This document shows positions 29,059 through 30,269 of a stretch of 30,269 nt of DNA, piece after piece (position 1 is the stretch's first letter; every line of letters starts with the position of its first letter). Position numbers and translations under genes: made by a program. The DNA comes from Candidatus Falkowbacteria bacterium UBA917. Its GTDB lineage: Bacteria; Patescibacteriota; Patescibacteriia; Patescibacteriales; Patescibacteriaceae. The stretch is taken from positions 1 through 30,269 of the forward strand of contig DBEB01000041.1 in NCBI GenBank assembly GCA_002293855.1, read 5' to 3'. The notes under the pieces were generated by a model that saw only the letters and a list, made by a program, of their open reading frames with translations, did no database searches and was not told the origin of the DNA.

Positions 29059-30269
29059 ATGTCTAATCTGACTCTAATTAAAAAGTTGAGATGGGCGGTG
29101 CTAGTCGAGTTAAGCTTGGTGCTAGTTTTGAGCTTGGGTATTTGGACTGTCAGAGCTCAGGCAGCCGACGAGGAGTTGGTAGCTGATCAATCAGCTGATG
29201 CGATCGGTATCAAGGTTTTACCTAATCCTGATCATAATTCACCCTATGCTTGGTATATGCGCAATGCTCCTAATCAAGCGACACCTAGTACGCTCATAGT
29301 GGATGGTTATGAAGCGGTGCGAGATGGTCGGACGGTCTATGTCAGCGCTGCTAATATCTCACCCAGTGACGCGGTTGATAATGGTAAATTGTACACCAAT
29401 ATCTATGCGATTTCTTATAATCAAGAGCCTGATCTGGGGACGACAGATATCTTTGGTCAATTGCTGAACTTTTGGAAGTTTAATGTGACTCTAGTAGAGC
29501 GTAGTGGTAATGGTGTGTGTTTGCCGGAAACTTTGACAAGTTGCACTGACAACAGTAGTTGCGCAGCGGGAGCGGTTTGTGATGAGGGTCAGTGTAAGCG
29601 TTACTGTTTGCTCTCGTCAGATTGTCTGGCTAATCAGTATTGTGATAGCGCTAAAGCCAAGTTGGTCAGAGATGTGAAGCGCATGGCGGATTTGCATGAA
29701 ATAAATTTGGCGCTACAAAAATATCAACGAGAAAAAAAGACTTATCCAGTGCTTGCCGCTGGTACCTATTTGCCAGGTCGCAGTGTGTCAGTGTGGCCAA
29801 GTTGGAAAGAGGCTTTGTCCAAGGAGTTAGCTATTAAAGTGCCGGTTGATCCGGTCAATCGGCTCGGGGCTTGTCCGGGTTATGATCCGGTTACTTGTTG
29901 GAATGAGCAGAACAAGCGTTTTGCTGCTGACTTTAGCGCTAATGATGTTTTGCCGGCTGGGAGCCTGGCCTATGCTTATCAGTGGCTCAAATCAGAAAAA
30001 GCTATGCAACTGTGCACGGTTTATGAAACAAATTACGAAGGCCTAGTAGAGGATAATCGCTGTGGTGTAGTTAAGCTTTCTGAAGATGATAAAGTGCCAC
30101 AAATTGTTTTTAAAGAAGCTCTTAGTCAGACTGAGGGTCCCTTTACTGGTTATTTCCGAATCAATGCTTTTTATGATGTAAAGAATGAGGGGATTGTGAT
30201 TGAGCCGGTTAGTCCTAGTGACTGGAGTGATTGGCAGGGATGGAATTTTGGTAGTCGTGGTGCTTTGAC
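29059..30269 (+). CDS. Large secreted Cys-containing protein with pseudopilin-like segment, 3' end cut by window
   Basis: Open from ATG 29059 to the window end (403 codons, no stop). A basic start (SNLTLIKKLRW) is followed by a hydrophobic signal/anchor helix (about 12-32, ending VRAQAADE). Next comes an extracellular beta-rich region (about 35-150), then a cysteine cluster (about 155-200) with patterns such as CTDNSSCAAGAVCDEGQC and CLLSSDC. A segment DVKRMADLHEINLALQKYQ ... TYP (about 213-238) has the R-x-x-D-L-x-x-I-x-x-A-L-x-x-Y pattern seen downstream of the helix in type II pseudopilin and pilin-like proteins. It is adjacent to mutM, 2 nt after its stop. The function is unknown; surface display is likely. 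Confidence 0.75.
   Translation, partial: MSNLTLIKKLRWAVLVELSLVLVLSLGIWTVRAQAADEELVADQSADAIGIKVLPNPDHNSPYAWYMRNAPNQATPSTLIVDGYEAVRDGRTVYVSAANISPSDAVDNGKLYTNIYAISYNQEPDLGTTDIFGQLLNFWKFNVTLVERSGNGVCLPETLTSCTDNSSCAAGAVCDEGQCKRYCLLSSDCLANQYCDSAKAKLVRDVKRMADLHEINLALQKYQREKKTYPVLAAGTYLPGRSVSVWPSWKEALSKELAIKVPVDPVNRLGACPGYDPVTCWNEQNKRFAADFSANDVLPAGSLAYAYQWLKSEKAMQLCTVYETNYEGLVEDNRCGVVKLSEDDKVPQIVFKEALSQTEGPFTGYFRINAFYDVKNEGIVIEPVSPSDWSDWQGWNFGSRGAL

Overview
The window looks like a Patescibacteria (Candidate Phyla Radiation) chromosome segment. The evidence is the gene content: a DUF4012 membrane protein, large secreted proteins with one membrane anchor, short cysteine-rich pilins with a VirB2-like tail, a TrwB/VirD4-like ATPase near dnaX, and a GldA/GldF/GldG-like exporter followed by a DUF4340 protein. 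Intergenic regions are very compact, and many core genes have a -10 box only 6-12 nt before the ATG. TGA is used as a stop (for example at 17499 and 21581), which argues against the code-25 lineages (Absconditabacteria, Gracilibacteria). A finer taxonomic call cannot be made from these data. The plus strand is G/T-rich over almost the whole window, so it is probably the leading strand.

Layout. 1-6312: a co-directional run of a glycosyltransferase (cut by the window edge), a DUF4012 protein, an anchored Ig-like surface protein and tRNA-guanine transglycosylase. 6313-8543: four small hypothetical genes, with terminators, a MITE-like repeat and an attenuator-like leader. 8591-10315: two tandem paralogous secreted pilins with 12 conserved cysteines. 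10357-10651: tRNA-Lys and tRNA-Thr with promoter and terminator. 10650-14165: a Gmad2 domain protein (-), cysS (+), a hypothetical gene (-) and a CorA-type channel (-). 14208-18267: an operon with a type IV secretion-type ATPase and small partner genes. 18284-19911: dnaX.

19911-20393 holds direct repeats, a REP-like palindrome pair, tRNA-Gln(CTG) and a roughly 200-bp structured segment bounded by a duplicate of the tRNA 3' end. 20459-21822: a DinB-family gene and three very small genes, each with its own promoter and hairpin. 21873-22985: an HtrA-type protease. 23052-27146: ABC ATPase, permease, GldG-like and DUF4340 genes. 27205-30269: a PfkB-family sugar kinase, mutM and a large secreted protein cut by the window end.

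Functional themes are cell-surface construction (glycosyltransferase, DUF4012, Ig-like, HtrA and Gld-like genes) and a pilus or type IV secretion-like apparatus (twin pilins, ATPase, small Cys-motif membrane protein). Housekeeping genes (tgt, cysS, dnaX, mutM, three tRNAs) are interspersed. The points most worth a second look are the tRNA-Gln-linked segment, a Tgt that has lost all four zinc ligands, the twin pilins, and the different 5' leader styles of core and small accessory genes.
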